Made by a program: the position numbers and the translations under genes. A stretch of 64,000 nucleotides of DNA, from positions 1-64,000 of the forward strand of contig NZ_JACJQA010000019.1 in the NCBI RefSeq assembly GCF_014696355.1, given 5' to 3'. Source of the DNA: Pseudanabaena sp. FACHB-1998. Lineage in GTDB: Bacteria; Cyanobacteriota; Cyanobacteriia; Pseudanabaenales; Pseudanabaenaceae. The notes beneath the pieces were generated by a model, which worked only from the letters and a program-made list of their open reading frames with translations, made no database searches and was not told the DNA's origin. Positions 61,771-64,000 of this stretch are shown in pieces (the first letter of the stretch is position 1; each line of letters opens with the position of its first letter).

Positions 61771-63489
61771 ATGTCGAAGTCATCTAGAACTAGTAAATCT
61801 GCTCAAAAGAAACAATCAGCTTTGCTGATGTACATAGGCATTGGGGCAGCAGTAATCGCTACGGGTGCGGGTGGAGCTTATTTCTATTTTGCTCAGCGAT
61901 CGCAAGCTATTAAAGGAATTTTAGGTGCGGCGGCAGCCATTCCCCAAGAGGCGCAGGTCGTCATGGCTTTTAATACCAAATCTGAGCCTTGGAATAAATT
62001 GGTGCAGTTTGGGACTCCTGCCTCCCAAAAGCTGATTGGTGAGGGGATCGCTAAGTCACCCTTGAATTCTTTATTAGTACAAAGTAAGACTGAATATAGT
62101 CGTGATGTCCAGCCTTGGCTAGAGGGTTATGTAATAACCGCCCTAGTGCCGAATACAGCTCAGCCCCAAGCCCCTGACGCGACTTTGGTAATTGCCCCCA
62201 CCCGCGATCGCAGCAAATCCGATGCTTTTTTGGCGAAATATCGCGAAGCCTTGACTCAGCAAGGCGCAAGATTTACGGCTAAGCAATACAAAGAAGTTAC
62301 CTACTACGAATCCCCTACTCGCGATCCCAATAACAGTGTGGTTACGGCGGATATTGGCGGACAGTATGTGGCGATCGCGACTACTTCGACATTGATTCAG
62401 CAGGCGATCGACACCTACAAGGGCAGCAATTCCTCCCTCGCCAAAAAGCCCATCTTTGCCAAAATCTATGGCTCAGCTAACCAAACTAAAATTGCTGATC
62501 CGCTATTACAGGTCTACCTTGATGGGGATGTAGCTCTCGAATTTATTGGCTCACAGGCGAAGTTAAATTTAAATGAATCGGCGATCGCGCAGTCCAGACG
62601 CGAGCTAGATGCAATGACCCTCACAGGTGGCACGCAAAAGGAGGGTTTACGCTTTGAGATTAATACCTATCTCAAAAATGACAATACGAATCCCATCGCT
62701 AATAATGAAGCGAAGGTGCTGGGGCTATTGCCACAGGAAACTTTTTTGCTAGTTTCGGGCGTAAACCTCTATCAATCTTGGCAATCTTTAGTAGCTCAAG
62801 CTAAGGGAAATGCTAGCTCAGCGCAATTAATCGATCAAATTCGTAAGGCTGTCAAAGACAGTACAAAGTTAGATCTCGATCAAGATATTCTCAAGTGGAT
62901 GAACGGGGAATTTGCGATCGCCGCAGTTCCTAATAATCAAGGCATCTTGGCAAATCCCGGCTTTGGCTTTGTGGCGATCGCCCAAGCCAGCAATCAGGGG
63001 GCGGCTCAGAGCGCCCTTGATAAGATTGACAAGGCGGCTCAATCGGCTTCGGGCGGGGTTTTACCGAAGGGTGTCGAACTCAAGCCCAAGCAAATTGGAG
63101 ATAAGTCGGTAATTACTTGGGCGATCGGGAATACCAATGTGGCTACTCGTGGCAGTCTCGACAATAACTTTGTGTTCTGGTCGATGGGCGATCTTGCCGA
63201 TACCTTTGTACCAAAACCAGCCCGTAATCTCCCCGAAAGTAGCCCATTTCAAATTTTGACTACAGGTATTCCCAAGGCAAATGGTGGTTATTTTTATCTC
63301 AATATGACTACGGCGCTCACCTTAGCCGATCGCCTATTGCCTCCTGAAGTTAAATCCAATCCTAGCTATACCGAAGTGCGAGCAGTGCTGGATGCAATTA
63401 ATGGGCTTGCGGTGACATCAACTAATGTTGATGCCAAAACTACGCGCCTAGATTTCCTATTTACCCTTAAACCCACCCCCGGAAATTAA
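61771..63489 (+). CDS. DUF3352 domain protein, membrane-anchored
   Basis: A 572-residue DUF3352 protein, a family widespread in cyanobacteria and of unknown function. An N-terminal Lys/Ser-rich head precedes one membrane span (LLMYIGIGAAVIATGAGGAYFYFA, about residues 18-42). The large remaining part is beta/alpha-rich and probably periplasmic or lumenal. Family motifs include AAAIPQEAQVVMAFNTK, a repeated VAIATTS segment, and EFAIAAVP with GFGFVAIA later. Low Cys content. A terminator follows. The next gene is DUF3386 in the same direction. Confidence 0.83.
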   Translation: MSKSSRTSKSAQKKQSALLMYIGIGAAVIATGAGGAYFYFAQRSQAIKGILGAAAAIPQEAQVVMAFNTKSEPWNKLVQFGTPASQKLIGEGIAKSPLNSLLVQSKTEYSRDVQPWLEGYVITALVPNTAQPQAPDATLVIAPTRDRSKSDAFLAKYREALTQQGARFTAKQYKEVTYYESPTRDPNNSVVTADIGGQYVAIATTSTLIQQAIDTYKGSNSSLAKKPIFAKIYGSANQTKIADPLLQVYLDGDVALEFIGSQAKLNLNESAIAQSRRELDAMTLTGGTQKEGLRFEINTYLKNDNTNPIANNEAKVLGLLPQETFLLVSGVNLYQSWQSLVAQAKGNASSAQLIDQIRKAVKDSTKLDLDQDILKWMNGEFAIAAVPNNQGILANPGFGFVAIAQASNQGAAQSALDKIDKAAQSASGGVLPKGVELKPKQIGDKSVITWAIGNTNVATRGSLDNNFVFWSMGDLADTFVPKPARNLPESSPFQILTTGIPKANGGYFYLNMTTALTLADRLLPPEVKSNPSYTEVRAVLDAINGLAVTSTNVDAKTTRLDFLFTLKPTPGN

Positions 63490-63498
63490 ACATCTAAG

Positions 63499-63533
63499 TT
63501 TTTGATGGCACGGCTCCGCCGTGCCATCAAAAA
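63499..63533 (+). terminator. Terminator of the DUF3352 gene
   Basis: Perfect 16-bp stem TTTTTGATGGCACGGC / complement, TCC loop, 9 bp after the stop codon. Confidence 0.75.
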
Positions 63534-63589
63534 TCATAAGCCTTGCGCCATCATTCGCTTTTGAGGATTAGCAAGTAAAATAGAAAATA

Positions 63590-63687
63590 TAAGTAGCTAG
63601 GCATAATAAAAAAACAAAACCTGTGGCGCACGCGCAGCTTGCACCATAGGTTTTAGGGTTTTATATTTAATTGTGCCTAGTTACTTA
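63590..63687 (+). repeat. Family B palindromic repeat, copy 3 (98 bp, both ends kept)
   Basis: Left end TAAGTAGCTAGGCA and right end TGCCTAGTTACTTA are inverted repeats with one mismatch. The centre CCTGTGGCGCACGCGCAGCTTGCACCATAGG has lost part of its palindrome compared with the copy at 60013. Confidence 0.7.
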
Positions 63688-63725
63688 CCGCATACTCATA
63701 GCTATTTTTAATATCTTTAACAATC

Positions 63726-64000
63726 ATGGTTACAGCAGCACCCGACACTAAATCTGATACTAATGCCCGTGACTTATTTCAAGCTGCCTACGAAAATCGT
63801 TATACATGGGATAGCAATTTCTCAGGTTTGACCGCTAATGTGTCAGTGGCGATCAATGGCGTAGCCAGAACTGGCAAAGCTCGCATTAATGCAGATCTCT
63901 CGGTGGAAGTGAGCATGGATGAGCCACAATTAGTCGAACGCACAAGCCGCACTCCCAGTGGTGAAGAAAAAACTGTTTCTGTGGATGAGGGACAAGAATG
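63726..64000 (+). CDS. DUF3386 family protein, N-terminal part (cut by the window edge)
   Basis: An open frame from the ATG at 63726 runs to the end of the window without a stop (91 complete codons). It translates to a protein starting MVTAAPDTKSDTNARDLFQA with AAYENRYTWDSNFSGLTANV, GKARINADLSVEVSMDEP and RTPSGEEKTVSVDEGQE, the recognisable N-terminus of DUF3386, a cyanobacterial and plastid family of unknown function. It follows the DUF3352 gene by 236 bp with a family B repeat in between. Confidence 0.75.
   Translation, partial: MVTAAPDTKSDTNARDLFQAAYENRYTWDSNFSGLTANVSVAINGVARTGKARINADLSVEVSMDEPQLVERTSRTPSGEEKTVSVDEGQE

Noticed and set aside
28239-63687. Families A and B as remnants of a complete insertion sequence
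   Set aside because: No transposase frame is present inside or next to any copy; they are only non-coding elements in this window.

Overview
The window is chromosomal DNA from a cyanobacterium. Direct signs are the photosystem I core pair psaA-psaB, ndhM of the NDH-1 complex, a Psb32-type TPM protein, an SLH-OprB iron-uptake porin, a cyanobacteriochrome-like sensor kinase, several cyanobacteria-typical families (DUF928, DUF2996, DUF3352, DUF3386), and many copies of the HIP1 octamer GCGATCGC. The AT-rich intergenic regions and gene repertoire would suit a filamentous, Pseudanabaena-like lineage, but that placement is inference.

Layout. 1-6 kb is an accessory stretch: an Rpn-type nuclease, a secreted unknown, a DUF433/PIN-like two-gene module, a small protein overlapping an ArgRS-like protein that lacks the catalytic core, then queA. 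6-13 kb holds rpmI-rplT, a Uma2 protein, lpxB, a REC-GGDEF-EAL protein, two small membrane proteins and an SDR protein. 13-25 kb is envelope-centred: amidase, AEC transporter, a secreted duplicated protein, the iron porin, an XPB-like helicase, and a tandem pair of peptidoglycan-binding proteins with a third linked gene. 25-36 kb has DUF2996, ndhM, a group 2 sigma factor, a 1.45 kb gene-free region, DUF928, YggT, fabI, a Crp-type regulator, tRNA-Asp and a transketolase-like enzyme. 36-43 kb has a seven-bladed WD40 protein, a probable exosortase substrate, a TPR protein, trpG, a metallo-beta-lactamase-fold protein without its metal motif, an L,D-transpeptidase, an EcsC-like protein and a second DUF433/PIN-like module. 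43.9-48.4 kb is psaB and psaA. 49-64 kb has Psb32, YlqF, two overlapping hybrid histidine kinases, proS, a pRiA4b-ORF3-like protein, a PatA-type response regulator, DUF3352 and the start of a DUF3386 gene cut by the window edge.

Most transcription units end in long, nearly perfect palindromes that often reach into the stop codon and can serve both flanking genes. Separately, the window carries dispersed non-coding repeats: family A (three copies of exactly 116 bp with imperfect terminal inverted repeats TATAGCAA, plus a 114-bp diverged relative with different ends), family B (about 100 bp, CTGTGGCGCACGC palindrome core, ends TAAGTAGCTAGGC), and a CCCACCCAAG palindrome type.

Most interesting points: a two-cysteine (DXCF) cyanobacteriochrome GAF domain at the N-terminus of a triple-GAF hybrid kinase, the ArgRS-like protein missing its catalytic domain, the MITE-like repeat families, two paralogous DUF433/PIN-like modules with the same 4-bp overlap, and a metallo-beta-lactamase-fold protein that appears to have lost its metal ligands. 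No CRISPR array, rRNA, prophage or complete insertion sequence was seen.
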